Positions 47,079 through 56,249 of a stretch of 64,000 nt of DNA are shown one piece after another (position 1 is the first letter of the stretch; each line of letters begins with the position of its first letter). Origin of the DNA: Halorhabdus sp. BNX81. GTDB taxonomy: Archaea; Halobacteriota; Halobacteria; Halobacteriales; Haloarculaceae. The stretch covers positions 1,426,001 through 1,490,000 of the forward strand of contig NZ_CP107254.1 of the NCBI RefSeq assembly GCF_029229925.1. The letters run 5' to 3'. The position numbers were made by a program, and so were the translations under genes. The notes under the pieces are model-generated. The model saw only the letters and a list, made by a program, of their open reading frames with translations. It made no database searches and was not told the origin of the DNA.

Positions 47079-47591
47079 TCAGTAGCTCGTCCGGTCACAA
47101 AAGCGTCGCGAGTCGCGATCACTCCCAAATTTCCCGACCGCCATTTCGCGATTTCCCGCTCGTTGGCGAAGGCCAACCAGCAACTGCCGTCGTCCGGCCA
47201 TGATCGACAGCTCGTTCGCACGGACTGCGTCGGCGACAGTCGCTTTCGCCCCTCGGAGCCAGGTTCGCAGTGCTGTCTCTTCCCGGGGGGAGTAGATCGC
47301 AACTACCGCCCCGTCACCGCATGGTTCCGGGACTGGCTTCCCCAGATAGTGCTCGACCGCCAGCCAACAGGCCAGAAACGCGGTCCACTCGCCACCTGCG
47401 CGGCGGTACATGCCGTCAAATCGGGCGAAATCCAGCGACCCAACGACGTCCCGAAGCGAGTCTGACTCGAACGGCGTTTCTCGAGGGGGTCGCCAGCCAT
47501 CCGGTGGTTCGGTTCGGTCTTCCCGCCAGACTGTTTCACCACGTAGCCACCCACTCTGGCCGGAAACGACGACGAGGGCACGATGACTCAC
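47079..47591 (-). CDS. Hypothetical protein cotranscribed with nucS
   Basis: 170 residues, no family recognised. The codon choice is coherent over the whole frame but with lower third-position GC than neighbours, and the protein has many arginine and tryptophan residues instead of the usual acidic bias (for example RREDRTEPPDGWRPPRE is present in similar form near residue 24-39). A central hydrophobic block (EWTAFLACWLAVEHYLGKPV) could be a buried helix. Its stop lies 5 bases before the nucS ATG, which suggests one transcript and perhaps a link to DNA repair. Confidence 0.6.
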   Translation of the reverse strand: MSHRALVVVSGQSGWLRGETVWREDRTEPPDGWRPPRETPFESDSLRDVVGSLDFARFDGMYRRAGGEWTAFLACWLAVEHYLGKPVPEPCGDGAVVAIYSPREETALRTWLRGAKATVADAVRANELSIMAGRRQLLVGLRQRAGNREMAVGKFGSDRDSRRFCDRTSY

Positions 47592-47746
47592 CGTAGCTTC
47601 CCCCGTTGGCCGTTGGCTATGGACGCTTGTCCGATCATAGCGGCCGTGGTTCCGGCACGGTATATGAATCTGCGGGGCGAAAGCGACGAATCACGAGAAC
47701 GTCTTCGGCGTGGCCTATTTGACGTGGGATCCCGTTGTGTGGATAG

Positions 47747-48859
47747 ATGCTGGAAGACGACTTCGGTCGCGAACTCACCGGCCTCCGGGTGTCGCTGACC
47801 GACCGGTGCAATTTCGATTGCGTGTACTGCCACAACGAGGGACTGGGCGACACGCGCGGGCCGATGGCTCCCGCAGAAGGCGAACTCTCGACCGGGGAGG
47901 TCGTCCGCATCCTCGAGGTCGCCAGCGACCACGGCGTCGAGGCCGTGAAGTTCACCGGCGGCGAGCCGATGCTCCGGGCCGACCTGGAAGAGATTGTCCG
48001 CCGGACGCCCGACGAACTGGAAGTCTCGCTGACGACCAACGGCACGTTCCTGCCCGACCGCGCCCAGGCACTCGCGGACGCTGGCCTCGAACGCGTCAAC
48101 GTCTCACAGGACGCCCTCGATCCGGAGGACTTCGCGACGCTCACACAGTCGGGGGCTTACGACCAGGTACTCTCGGGCGTCGAGGCCGCCCTCGACGCCG
48201 GACTCGCGCCGGTGAAACTCAACATGGTCGTCTTCGAGCACACGGCGGGGTACGTCCCGGAGATGGTCGAGCACGTCGCCGACGGCGACGGCCTGCGCCT
48301 GCAACTCATCGAGTACATGCCCGAACTCGCCGGCCGGCCCGAGTGGGCGATCGACATCGACCGCGTCCACGACTGGCTGGCCGAGCAGGCCACCGACGTC
48401 ACCGCGCGGGAAATGCACGACCGGACGCGCTACTGGATCGACGGCACGCCCGCGGACGACGCGGGCGGCCTCGTCGAAGTGGTCGACCCGGTCGGCAACA
48501 CGGACTTCTGTGAGAACTGCCACCGGGTCCGGGTCACCCACGACGGCTATTTGAAGGGCTGTCTCAACCGCAACGACGACCTCCGGTCGCTGGGCGATCG
48601 CTCCCGGGAGGCCATCGAGGCCGCCCTGCGGGACACCGTCGCCGAGCGCGTCCCCTACTACGGCGAGTACCTGATTGAAGACGACAACGGCGAGTGGGTG
48701 CCCAATCCGGAATACGCGGACAGCGAGGGCGACCGTGCGCCCTACGAGTACGCCCGGGACGAGTCATCGGCGAGTGACGAGGCTGCGCCAGCGGAGGGCG
48801 AGGAGGCCGGGAAGGCGGCCCCCGATGGCGGTGACGTGGTCGGCGACGAAGACAGGTGA
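47747..48859 (+). CDS. moaA: GTP 3',8-cyclase MoaA with acidic tail
   Basis: 370 residues. Radical-SAM enzyme that starts molybdopterin synthesis from GTP. The SAM cluster motif is C21, C25, C28 ([11 protein letters not shown]). The second, C-terminal cluster is [18 protein letters not shown]. The SAM-contact FTGGEPMLR is normal. The last about 60 residues, after [13 protein letters not shown], are an Asp/Glu/Ala-rich extension not found in bacterial MoaA, and the terminal GG of the classical enzyme is absent. It supplies cofactor for the molybdoenzyme NasA encoded downstream on the other strand. Confidence 0.93.
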   Translation: MLEDDFGRELTGLRVSLTDRCNFDCVYCHNEGLGDTRGPMAPAEGELSTGEVVRILEVASDHGVEAVKFTGGEPMLRADLEEIVRRTPDELEVSLTTNGTFLPDRAQALADAGLERVNVSQDALDPEDFATLTQSGAYDQVLSGVEAALDAGLAPVKLNMVVFEHTAGYVPEMVEHVADGDGLRLQLIEYMPELAGRPEWAIDIDRVHDWLAEQATDVTAREMHDRTRYWIDGTPADDAGGLVEVVDPVGNTDFCENCHRVRVTHDGYLKGCLNRNDDLRSLGDRSREAIEAALRDTVAERVPYYGEYLIEDDNGEWVPNPEYADSEGDRAPYEYARDESSASDEAAPAEGEEAGKAAPDGGDVVGDEDR

Positions 48860-48905
48860 ATGACATCACCAGCAAACTTTTGGAGATCCACTCTAACCCG
48901 TACGT

Positions 48906-49058
48906 ATGAGTCTCACGACGGATGATTTCGAAGATCTTAAGGCAGCAGATCCGGACGACGACGAAACGATCCCGTTCGGAGATGCGCTGGCCGAGTTGGC
49001 GGTCGACGTTGACGTGGATTCCGTCGAGGCAGTTCGTGACGTTCGAGAGCGCCTCTGA
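48906..49058 (+). CDS. 50-residue acidic small protein
   Basis: Short open frame from ATG at 48906 to TGA at 49058. The protein begins MSLTTDDFEDLKAADPDDDE and ends VEAVRDVRERL; it is 28 percent Asp plus Glu and predicted mostly helical. It follows moaA by 46 bases and faces the end of nasA. It looks like a real haloarchaeal small protein by composition, but no family is recognised and expression is not shown. Confidence 0.5.
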   Translation: MSLTTDDFEDLKAADPDDDETIPFGDALAELAVDVDVDSVEAVRDVRERL

Positions 49059-49090
49059 AGGTCTTTCTTGAATGTGCCTGACCGGAAAAG

Positions 49091-51178
49091 TCAGTCCGCC
49101 CGCCCGCTCTCGGCCAGCGCCGCGGCAGTCTCGACAGGTGCCAGCCGGACCGCACACTGCTTGAAGTTGGGTTCGTCCGAATCGGGATCGGTCGCGGGAA
49201 TCGTGAGTTCGTTAACCGCCGGGTGGTGGATCGGCAGCCAGACGATCCCCGGCGGGATCGCGTCGTCTTCGTCCACCTCGGTGGTCACGCTGCCGCGCCG
49301 CGAGGCGATCCGAACGCGCTCGGTCCCACTCGGGCCCGCGCAGTGGGTCTCGACGGTCTCGGGGTGGACCCGGGCCACGAGGGGATCGGGCTCCTCGGGG
49401 GCCGACCGCGAGCGAACGCCCGTGTTGTAGCCGTCGGCCTCGCGGGCGGTCGTCAGCGTCAGCGGGTACGCCTCGTCGGGCGGTTCGGGTTGCTCGCGGC
49501 CGGTCCCGCCGGCGAAGCGGGCCCGACCCGACGGGGTTGGGAACTCCCATTCGCCGTCTTCGCCCCCGTCGTAGCGATAGCCCGCGTCGGCCGTCTCGTC
49601 GGGTGCCGGCCAGCGGATCGCCAGTTCCTCGGCGAGGCGATCGTAGGAGATGCCCGAGCAGTCGGCGGCCGTGCCCGCGGTCAGGTCGGCGAACTCTTCG
49701 AAGACCATCGCGGGGTCGGTGTCCGGGAACAGATCGTCCCGGAGGGCGTTGCCGATCGTCGCGATGATGTCGAGATCGGTTCGGACGCCCGGCGGGAGGT
49801 TCGAGGCCGCCCGCACGCGGGAGACCCGTCGCTCCATGTTCATCGTCGTGCCCTCGCTCTCACCCCAGGTCGCCGCCGGCAGGATCACGTCGGCGTGCTC
49901 GACGGTCGCCGTCCGGAAGGCGTCCTGGACGACGAGGAAGGCCTCATCCAGCGCCGCCGAGACGTTTCCGGCGTCGGGCGCGCCCGCGACGGGGTTGGTC
50001 GCGACGGCGTAGACCGCCTCAACCGGGCCATCCTCGATGGCTTCGATGATCCCCACCGGGCCTGGCCCGGTCTCTGCGGGCAATCGCGCTTTCGGCACGT
50101 CCCAGGCATCCGCGATGACCTGGCGGTGGTGCGGGTCGTCGAAGGCGCGGTGGCCGGGCCAGGTGCCTTTCGATGAGCAGACCCGGGTGCCCATCGAGTT
50201 GGCCTGGCCGGTCAGCGAGAACGGGCCGGTCCCCGGGCCAAGGTTCCCGGTCGCCAGGCAGAGGTCGATCAGCGCGCCGGCGGTGTCGGTCCCCTGGACG
50301 GACTGGTTGACGCCCATGCCCCAGTAGATGAGCGTGTCCGATTCGAGCAGGTCGACCAGTCGATCGACTGCGTCCATGTCGACCCCTGCCTCTTCGGCAG
50401 CCACCTCGGGATCGGGGAGGTCCGCAACCAGTTCTTCGAAGCCAGTCGTCGCCTCCGCGACGAACTCCCGGTCGACGCAACCGGACTCGACGAGTCGCGC
50501 GAGGACGGCCCGCGCGAGGTCGAGGTCGCCGCCGGGGTCGGGCGCGACGTGGCCGTCGGCGGCCTCGGCGGTCTCGCTGTGGACGGGATCGACGACGACC
50601 ATCTCGCTCCCCTCGTCGTCGGCGCTGTCGGCGAGCCACCGGAACATGACTGGGTGGGCCACGCGGGGGTTGGCCCCCCAGACGAGGTGGGTCTCGGCGT
50701 CGGGGATGTCGTCGTAGGTCGGCGGCGGGGCGTCGCTGCCGAAGGCGTCGTAGTACGCCGTGACGGCCGAGGCCATACACAGCGTCGTGTTGGCGTCGTA
50801 GTACTCGGTGCCGATGCCGCCCCTAGCGAGTTTGCCCAGCGCGTAGGCGGCCTCGTTGGTTTGCTGGCCGCTGCCCAGGACGGCGATCCGGTCGGGCTCG
50901 TCGAGTCGATCACGGAACTCGGCGACGATCCGGCCGATGGCGACGTCCCAGGTAGTGGCTTCGAGGTCGCCGTCCCGGCGGATCACTGGCTGTGTCAGCC
51001 AGTCACCCTCGGGTTCGGCAGTCTCCTTGATTCCGCGCCCGCAGGCCAGCCCCTGGTTGACGGGATGGGCCGAGTCGCCGCGGACGGTGTCGAGCCCGTA
51101 GCCGTCGTCGACGCCCATCTGGACGTGGCCACAGCCGACCGCACACCGCATGCAGGTCGTCGGTACCCAGTCGCTCAC
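49091..51178 (-). CDS. nasA: Assimilatory nitrate reductase (molybdopterin)
   Basis: 695 residues. Catalytic subunit that reduces nitrate to nitrite in the cytosol for nitrogen assimilation. One [4Fe-4S] cluster is bound by C9, C12, C16 and C46 (TTCMRCAVGCG ... LACGRG). Molybdopterin oxidoreductase blocks include WGANPRVAHPVMFRW, YWGMGVNQSVQGTDTAGALIDL (two pieces around residue 265), and LTGQANSMGTRVCSSKGTWPGHR; the C-terminal domain carries the molybdopterin dinucleotide-binding fold. No Tat signal, as expected of the assimilatory enzyme. It is the last gene of the nitrate group; a 136-base gap separates it from the DUF6360 gene and could hold its own promoter. Confidence 0.94.
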   Translation of the reverse strand: MSDWVPTTCMRCAVGCGHVQMGVDDGYGLDTVRGDSAHPVNQGLACGRGIKETAEPEGDWLTQPVIRRDGDLEATTWDVAIGRIVAEFRDRLDEPDRIAVLGSGQQTNEAAYALGKLARGGIGTEYYDANTTLCMASAVTAYYDAFGSDAPPPTYDDIPDAETHLVWGANPRVAHPVMFRWLADSADDEGSEMVVVDPVHSETAEAADGHVAPDPGGDLDLARAVLARLVESGCVDREFVAEATTGFEELVADLPDPEVAAEEAGVDMDAVDRLVDLLESDTLIYWGMGVNQSVQGTDTAGALIDLCLATGNLGPGTGPFSLTGQANSMGTRVCSSKGTWPGHRAFDDPHHRQVIADAWDVPKARLPAETGPGPVGIIEAIEDGPVEAVYAVATNPVAGAPDAGNVSAALDEAFLVVQDAFRTATVEHADVILPAATWGESEGTTMNMERRVSRVRAASNLPPGVRTDLDIIATIGNALRDDLFPDTDPAMVFEEFADLTAGTAADCSGISYDRLAEELAIRWPAPDETADAGYRYDGGEDGEWEFPTPSGRARFAGGTGREQPEPPDEAYPLTLTTAREADGYNTGVRSRSAPEEPDPLVARVHPETVETHCAGPSGTERVRIASRRGSVTTEVDEDDAIPPGIVWLPIHHPAVNELTIPATDPDSDEPNFKQCAVRLAPVETAAALAESGRAD

Positions 51179-51314
51179 GGGGACACCGTCCTTCTCGCAG
51201 CCTGGCGGATCGGGCCGCGGCCACTCGTTCGCCCCCGGACACGGCTCCGACGCCCGTTCGTGAAGCAGTTTGCAAGCGAGTCAACTTCCTGTGTAGTGAG
51301 TGCTCGTGACATGA

Positions 51315-51614
51315 TCAGTCACCGAGACGGCGCGGTCGCGTCACGTCACGTGTTTCGCCGGCCGCAGATTCGAGTGCAGCAGCGAGATCTCGGGCGCGAT
51401 CCGGCGACAGCCTGAGCCGGTCCATGTGTTGATCCACGTGGGCCTGATCGGCCGGGTCGAGTTCGAACGCGAGGACGACTGCGTCGGGGTCGTCGCGCGG
51501 GGTGTACACGTCGAGGACGCCCACCCCCTCGTCAGTCCAGTCGGCTCCGCGAACGCTTCCCTGGACGTGGTCGAGGGTGGTGCTCGCTGTCACGTCGAGG
51601 AGTCGGCCCGCCAT
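51315..51614 (-). CDS. DUF6360-like small protein in the nitrate operon
   Basis: 99 residues from the ATG at 51614. MAGRLLDVTASTTLDHVQGS, GVLDVYTPRDDPDAVVLAFEL and LSPDRARDLAAALESAA match a haloarchaeal family I recall as DUF6360, which is commonly found beside assimilatory nitrate and nitrite reductase genes. It starts one base after the nirA stop, so it is cotranscribed and probably coupled. Function unknown; a role in regulating or maturing NirA or NasA is inferred only from this position. Confidence 0.75.
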   Translation of the reverse strand: MAGRLLDVTASTTLDHVQGSVRGADWTDEGVGVLDVYTPRDDPDAVVLAFELDPADQAHVDQHMDRLRLSPDRARDLAAALESAAGETRDVTRPRRLGD

Positions 51615-51615
51615 C

Positions 51616-53382
51616 TCAGTCACCCATCTCGATCGGCGTCCCGTCGGGTTTGGTCGGCGCTGGGCTCGGGCCGGAATCGAAGGGGTACCAGGACTGTTTG
51701 GCGTCGTGCAGACAAGGGTCCTCGTAGCCGGCGACCTCCTCGGGTTCGGCGAGGTCGACGATGGCCTCCTGTCCCGTGGCATCGACCCACTCCCTGAACG
51801 TCTGTCCCTCCTCGCGGAGTGCTGCATACGCCTCAACCATGTTGGCGATCATTCCCGGCACTTCGTCGGCGGGAACGCGCTGGCGGACCCACTCGATGAA
51901 ACGGGGGTCCTCGCCGATCCCGCCCCCGACGCCGACGTCCAAGGCTTCGACCATCTCGTCGTTCTTGCGAGCACGCATCCCTTGCAGACCGATGTCGGCG
52001 GTCATCGCCTGGCCGCAGTCGGCGGTACAGCCCGAGTAATGGATCTTGATCCGGTCGACGTCGTCGGGCAGGTCGGTGTTCGCACCGAGCCAGCGTAGCA
52101 TGCGGGCCATCCGGGCCTTTGTCTCGGTCAGTGCCAGCGAGCAGAACTCCGTGCCGGTACAGGCCATCGCCCCCCGGACGAACGGGTTGGGCTCCGGCGG
52201 GTACTCGGAGAGCAGCGGCTCGTTGAGCAGGTTCGCGAGGTTGCCGTCCGGCACGTCCATGATCAGGGGGTTCTGCCGGCGGGAGAGCCTGATCTCGCCG
52301 CTCCCGTAGGCGTCGGCCAGGTCGGCGAGTTCTATCGCGTCTTCAGCGGGCATTCGCCCCACCGGGACCGAGAGGCCGACGTAGTTGGTGCCGTCTTCTT
52401 GGTCGTAAACCCCGACGTGGTCGTGAGCGCCGCGCTCGACCGGCTTGCCCGCGTTGTAGGTGTACTCCCCGCGGAAGTCCGTCCCCGCCGGTTCGGGCTC
52501 GAAGGAGAGCCGGTCGACCATCGCCTCGCGGATCTTCTCGGTGCCCCACTCGTCGACGAAAAAGCGCCCGCGGTTCTTCGAGCGGTTCTCGCGGTTGCCC
52601 TCCTCGTGGTAGAGTTCGACGAACGTCCGGACGGTCTCGTAGGCCTGCTCGGGCCGGACGAACATGTCCAGCGAGCGGGCTTTGCGGGGCTCGCGGCCGC
52701 CCAAGCCACCACCCGCACGGACGTTGAATCCCTTGACTTCTTCCCCATCGATAATGGTGTGGGCCGCTTCGAGGCCGACGTCGTTGATCGAGTCCTGGGC
52801 ACAGCCCTGCCGGCAGCCAGTCACCGAGATGTTGAACTTCCGGGGCATGTTGGCCAGGGCGTTGTCCCCGCGAATGCCGTCCTGGATCTCGTCGAGCAGG
52901 TCGCGGCTCTCGACGTACTCCTCGGCCTTGCCGGCGACCGGACACCCCGAGATGTTGCGCATCGTGTCCCCGCCCGCGGAGCGCGAGGAGACGCCGACGG
53001 CCTCGAGTTTCTCCCAGATATCGGGGATGTCCTCGAGTTTGAGCCAGTGGAGCTGGATGGATTGGCGCGTCGTGAAGTCGATCCAGCCGTTGCCGAACTC
53101 GGGGTTCTCGACCGGCCCCTGGGCGTACTCGCGGGCCACCTCGCCGATCGTTCGGAGTTGGTCGGGTTCGAGGACGCCCCCGCAGTTGGTCAGGCGCATC
53201 ATGAAGTAGCTCTCCTGGCCGCCCCGATGATGGAAGACACCCCAGAACTTGAACCGCGAGAACCACTTCTCGCGTTCCTCCTCGGGGATGGAGTCCCAGC
53301 CCGTCTCGGCGAACTCCTCGATCTTTTCGCGCACTTGGTCGCCGTACATCTCCGCTTTCCAGTCTTCTTTCTTGTGTGGCAT
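51616..53382 (-). CDS. nirA: Ferredoxin-dependent nitrite reductase
   Basis: 588 residues. Siroheme/[4Fe-4S] enzyme that reduces nitrite to ammonium with six electrons from ferredoxin. Two tandem siroheme-reductase repeats are seen, each with a ferrodoxin-like domain. The cluster and siroheme cysteines are in CTGTEFC (Cx5C) and SGCTADCGQ (Cx3C), the canonical arrangement. The first-half block SVTGCRQGCAQDSINDVGLEA is also typical. It lies 72 bases downstream of narK and one base upstream of the DUF6360 gene. Sequence is more like NirA than like the second siroheme enzyme at 59664-62045. Confidence 0.93.
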   Translation of the reverse strand: MPHKKEDWKAEMYGDQVREKIEEFAETGWDSIPEEEREKWFSRFKFWGVFHHRGGQESYFMMRLTNCGGVLEPDQLRTIGEVAREYAQGPVENPEFGNGWIDFTTRQSIQLHWLKLEDIPDIWEKLEAVGVSSRSAGGDTMRNISGCPVAGKAEEYVESRDLLDEIQDGIRGDNALANMPRKFNISVTGCRQGCAQDSINDVGLEAAHTIIDGEEVKGFNVRAGGGLGGREPRKARSLDMFVRPEQAYETVRTFVELYHEEGNRENRSKNRGRFFVDEWGTEKIREAMVDRLSFEPEPAGTDFRGEYTYNAGKPVERGAHDHVGVYDQEDGTNYVGLSVPVGRMPAEDAIELADLADAYGSGEIRLSRRQNPLIMDVPDGNLANLLNEPLLSEYPPEPNPFVRGAMACTGTEFCSLALTETKARMARMLRWLGANTDLPDDVDRIKIHYSGCTADCGQAMTADIGLQGMRARKNDEMVEALDVGVGGGIGEDPRFIEWVRQRVPADEVPGMIANMVEAYAALREEGQTFREWVDATGQEAIVDLAEPEEVAGYEDPCLHDAKQSWYPFDSGPSPAPTKPDGTPIEMGD

Positions 53383-53454
53383 TGTGTCGATCACTCCGTC
53401 CGCAGTCGCTCGATCCGTCGGTCGATACAGGTCGAACCGCGACGATCCGCCGCA

Positions 53455-54762
53455 TCAATCGTCACCACCCGGTGGTGCCGACGTCGTCCCGGCATCCGAT
53501 CCGATGAAGCCAGCCTCGTTGGCCACATTGGCGATCTTCGGCCGGAACACCCAGGCCGTCAGCGCGACGATGGGGACCATCGACGCGGCGACCACCGTGT
53601 AGCCCATGTGGAGATTTGGCATCGCCGCCGAGGAGTACACCAGCGGGTAGACGATCCCGCCAACGGTACCGACGCCGCCGACGACGCCCGCGACCGCGCC
53701 GGAGCTGTTCGGGAACATCGCCGGGACCTGCGCGAAGATCGATCCCTCCGCGAACGCACAGGCCATCCCGACCATGAACCCGGCCCCGACCGCGAGCAGG
53801 ACCTCACCCGAGAGGCCCGCAAACGTCATGCCGACCATCGTCACGACGACGAAACACAGCGTGACGAACGTCCACTGCTCGCGGTACCGGCCGGTGAAGA
53901 CCGGCAGGATGTTCTTCTCCTTGCGGGCGAGCACGTCGCTGACGTAGCCGCCGATCGGCCGCAGCAGGCCGGCCGCGACCGAGAACGTCGCCGCGAAGTA
54001 ACTCGCCAGCTCGAGACTCTGGTTGAACCCTCGGTCGTAATAGGTCGCCAGCCAGCCGTTCATCGATAGTTCCAGGCCGAAGGTCATCACGTACGCCAGC
54101 GCAAGCACGACCGTCCCGTAGCGCGTGGCCGTGTGGATCCAGTCGTCGAAACTGGCCTTCTCGGCGGTGGCCTGGCGCTTGTGCTCGCTCTTTGCGGCCT
54201 CGCCCAGCAGGTAGTAAGCGATGCCGAGGAAGATGGCGACGACGCCCGTGTAGAAAAAGGCCGCCCGCCAGCGGGTATCGAAGATCGGCCCGCTCCATCC
54301 GGCGTAGAATACGGTCGGGAGGATGAGTGCGCCGGCAGCCGCGCCGGCGTTGCCGATCCCGGCGTAGATCCCCTCGGCCATCCCGAGGTTCTCCTCCTCG
54401 AACCACTCCGAAACGTGCTGGATCCCGATGACGAAGGTGATCCCCGCCGTCGCGACGATCAATCGCTCGACGAAGAACACCTCGTAACTCTGGGCGAACG
54501 CCGAGGCCATCGAGAACACACCGACGTATACCAAGACGATCGCAAACACTGTCGGTGCGCCGAACTTGTCCGAAAGCCACCCCGTCAGGATCCGCCCGAA
54601 CGGGGCCAGCCAGATCGCCGCGCTCGCCAGGATCCCGATCTCGGCCGTCGAGAGGCCGAACTCCTCGGCCATCGGCCCCGTGAAGGGTGCAAAGGAGAAC
54701 CAGATCAGAAACGAGAAGTTGAATCCGATCGTGGCGAGGATCAGCGTTCGCCACTTGGTCAT
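53455..54762 (-). CDS. Nitrate/nitrite transporter (MFS, NarK type)
   Basis: 435 residues from the ATG at 54762, with 12 membrane helices. Nitrate-porter signatures include [25 protein letters not shown] in helix 1 and [16 protein letters not shown] and [16 protein letters not shown], the two glycine-rich NarK motifs. It should import nitrate and/or export nitrite for the NasA-NirA pathway encoded just downstream. An in-frame ATG at 54816 would add 18 residues that do not resemble the family; no TATA box fixes the start. The C-terminal tail is short and soluble. Confidence 0.9.
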   Translation of the reverse strand: MTKWRTLILATIGFNFSFLIWFSFAPFTGPMAEEFGLSTAEIGILASAAIWLAPFGRILTGWLSDKFGAPTVFAIVLVYVGVFSMASAFAQSYEVFFVERLIVATAGITFVIGIQHVSEWFEEENLGMAEGIYAGIGNAGAAAGALILPTVFYAGWSGPIFDTRWRAAFFYTGVVAIFLGIAYYLLGEAAKSEHKRQATAEKASFDDWIHTATRYGTVVLALAYVMTFGLELSMNGWLATYYDRGFNQSLELASYFAATFSVAAGLLRPIGGYVSDVLARKEKNILPVFTGRYREQWTFVTLCFVVVTMVGMTFAGLSGEVLLAVGAGFMVGMACAFAEGSIFAQVPAMFPNSSGAVAGVVGGVGTVGGIVYPLVYSSAAMPNLHMGYTVVAASMVPIVALTAWVFRPKIANVANEAGFIGSDAGTTSAPPGGDD

Positions 54763-55186
54763 CCTGATCAGGCCCACGTCGATCCCTCCGCCGAGAATCC
54801 GGCGATGTCCGGCCACGACCGACCCGCCGCCCTCTCCGTCGGTGGGAGGATCTCCGCATCCGATATCTGACGAACGATTAATTCATGGCTATACTTTACA
54901 ATCATCGTCCACCTTTCGGACCCAGTGGTGAGACTTCAGCTACTACCATTCGACTCTGTCGATCAATCGAACACTTATATCTGTTTTCAGCAAACACTCT
55001 AGGGAGATCGGTGAGACCTGTTTTAATAACCCCAAATATAAGGGGTTATAACGGTACATGTTCGGCACAGCGCAAAGGTGGCGCTACAGCGGAAGATGTT
55101 CGTCCAGCGACGGGCTAGGGGTCCGTCGCGACGCCCGGGCGACGAATCAATCCCTTCAAGTTACCCGCGAGCGTCGATTCACCCGT
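54763..55186. promoter_or_regulatory. Divergent control region of narK-nirA-nasA and lysW
   Basis: No convincing gene in 420 bases. The AT-rich part (54870-55050) holds several TATA-like elements. At 55028-55047 there is an inverted repeat, AACCCC and GGGGTT, around an 8-base AT loop that itself looks like a TATA box; and at 55052-55065 there is a partial copy (GTTCGG half complete, other half 4 of 6) of the CCGAAC-NN-GTTCGG palindrome found upstream of the genes at 56161 and 57587. This is where nitrogen control of the nitrate operon would act. Confidence 0.5.
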
Positions 55187-55351
55187 ATGACAGACTGTCC
55201 GGAATGCGGGGCCGAGGTCTCCCTGCACGACGACGTCGAAGTCGGAGAGATCGTCGACTGTGCAACCTGCGGTGCGGAACTCGAAGTCGTCGCGGATGAG
55301 CCCGCGACGCTCGAACCCGCCCCGGAACTCGAAGAAGACTGGGGCGAGTGA
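55187..55351 (+). CDS. lysW: LysW/ArgW amino-group carrier protein
   Basis: 54 residues. LysW is the carrier whose C-terminal glutamate is joined to alpha-aminoadipate or glutamate during lysine or arginine synthesis. All signs are here: zinc-binding CPECG and CATCG pairs, acidic body and the C-terminal EEDWGE, where the last Glu is the attachment site. Carrier genes usually sit beside argX/lysX, argC and argB; here none of them is adjacent. The ATG at 55187 gives the family start MTDCPECGAEV; the frame continues upstream without support. Confidence 0.9.
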   Translation: MTDCPECGAEVSLHDDVEVGEIVDCATCGAELEVVADEPATLEPAPELEEDWGE

Positions 55352-55388
55352 CGACGTTACCTTTTCGAGCAGACACCGACGACCAGCC

Positions 55389-55652
55389 CTAGCCCTCCCG
55401 CCAGATGACCGTGACCGTCGCGTCGTCTGTCTCGACGGTGTCATGAGAGAGACCGCGATCGTCGAGTTTCGGATAGAGGTGCTGTGGCGCGCGATCGTTG
55501 TACTGGACCAGTACTTCGTCCTCGGCGAGGTCGGCCGTCGCTTCCAGCGTTTTCTGCAACGGCTTGGGCGGGCCGAGGTTCCGAACGTCCAATTCGATGC
55601 TTGAGCGACCGCCCGGGGCCTCACTCGCCGCCACCGGATCCTCGGCGTTCAT
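55389..55652 (-). CDS. DUF2249 domain protein
   Basis: 87 residues. The block IELDVRNLGPPKPLQKTLEA followed by LAEDEVLVQYNDRAPQHLYPKL is the DUF2249 domain (a TusA-like alpha/beta fold), often found with nitrogen-oxide and respiratory genes. An N-terminal ~15 residues are unstructured. Its start overlaps the stop of the upstream gene by 4 bases (ATGA), so both are translated together. The TusA relation suggests sulfur or metal handling, but no biochemical function is established. Confidence 0.85.
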   Translation of the reverse strand: MNAEDPVAASEAPGGRSSIELDVRNLGPPKPLQKTLEATADLAEDEVLVQYNDRAPQHLYPKLDDRGLSHDTVETDDATVTVIWREG

Positions 55653-56161
55653 GGCGATCCCTCCGTGAGGGCATCGGGACCTGGAACTTCGCCAGTCTCC
55701 TCGAAGATATCTTCAAGACGCTGGAGGTCGTCGTTCAGCGACTCGCTCTCGTTGTGCATCTCGGCGACACGGACCCGAACGAGATCGTAGTCGTGACGCT
55801 CGGAAAGTCCGTTCCAGGCCCGGAACGCGCCGATCGCCAGGGAATTGCCCGCCGGACAGAACTCCGTCGTCGGCGTGAACTCCGCCCTGAGGACGCCATC
55901 TTCGTCGGCGTCCTCAGCGTAGCGAAAGCCAGCCATCGGGTGGCGTGTGTCGAGATTCAGCTTCGCCAGGTTGTAGCCGAAGGTCATGTCGTAGACGCCG
56001 CGTTCCTCGAAGAGGTCCCAGGTCGTCGCGTGAAAGTCGACGTGGTCTTCGCCCGCCAGGACGTCGTGCCCGTCGAGAAATGCGTCCGGTTCAGGCACAT
56101 TCTCGGGGACAAACGACCCTTCCTCGTCGAACGTGTCGCTGCTTGCACCGAGTCGCTTCAT
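55649..56161 (-). CDS. Conserved protein of unknown function, cotranscribed with DUF2249 gene
   Basis: 170 residues, soluble. The central block TPTTEFCPAGNSLAIGAFRAWNGLSERHDYDLVRVRVAEMHN (three pieces around residues 95-135) resembles iron-sulfur-assembly DUF59-type domains, especially a Cys in a CPxG context, but I cannot assign it firmly. It begins MKRLGASSDTFDEEGSF; the frame continues upstream past a palindrome, and 56161 is chosen because that palindrome then sits at the same distance as the one before the 57587 gene. Confidence 0.7.
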   Translation of the reverse strand: MKRLGASSDTFDEEGSFVPENVPEPDAFLDGHDVLAGEDHVDFHATTWDLFEERGVYDMTFGYNLAKLNLDTRHPMAGFRYAEDADEDGVLRAEFTPTTEFCPAGNSLAIGAFRAWNGLSERHDYDLVRVRVAEMHNESESLNDDLQRLEDIFEETGEVPGPDALTEGSP

Positions 56162-56198
56162 GGTTTCACGTATGTCTCCGGGGCCCCCGGAGGTTGTG

Positions 56199-56212
56199 CC
56201 GAACGTGTTCGG
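56199..56212. promoter_or_regulatory. Palindrome CCGAAC-GT-GTTCGG, candidate activator site
   Basis: Six-base inverted repeat with a 2-base centre, located with its centre 44.5 bases upstream of the ATG at 56161. An equivalent palindrome upstream of the 57587 gene has its centre at the same 44.5 bases. For leaderless genes this is just upstream of the BRE/TATA, an activator position. A CGAAC/GTTCG-type palindrome is associated with the haloarchaeal anaerobic/denitrification regulator NarO, but I cannot confirm the spacing from memory. Confidence 0.6.
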
Positions 56213-56249
56213 GTTGCTTGCTGATATCGTCCTCTCACGCCGGTTGTCG

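Noticed and set aside
54885-55118. 77-residue plus-strand frame in the narK-lysW intergenic region
   Set aside because: No family resemblance, non-acidic composition, and it runs through the inverted repeat and TATA-like elements of the control region.
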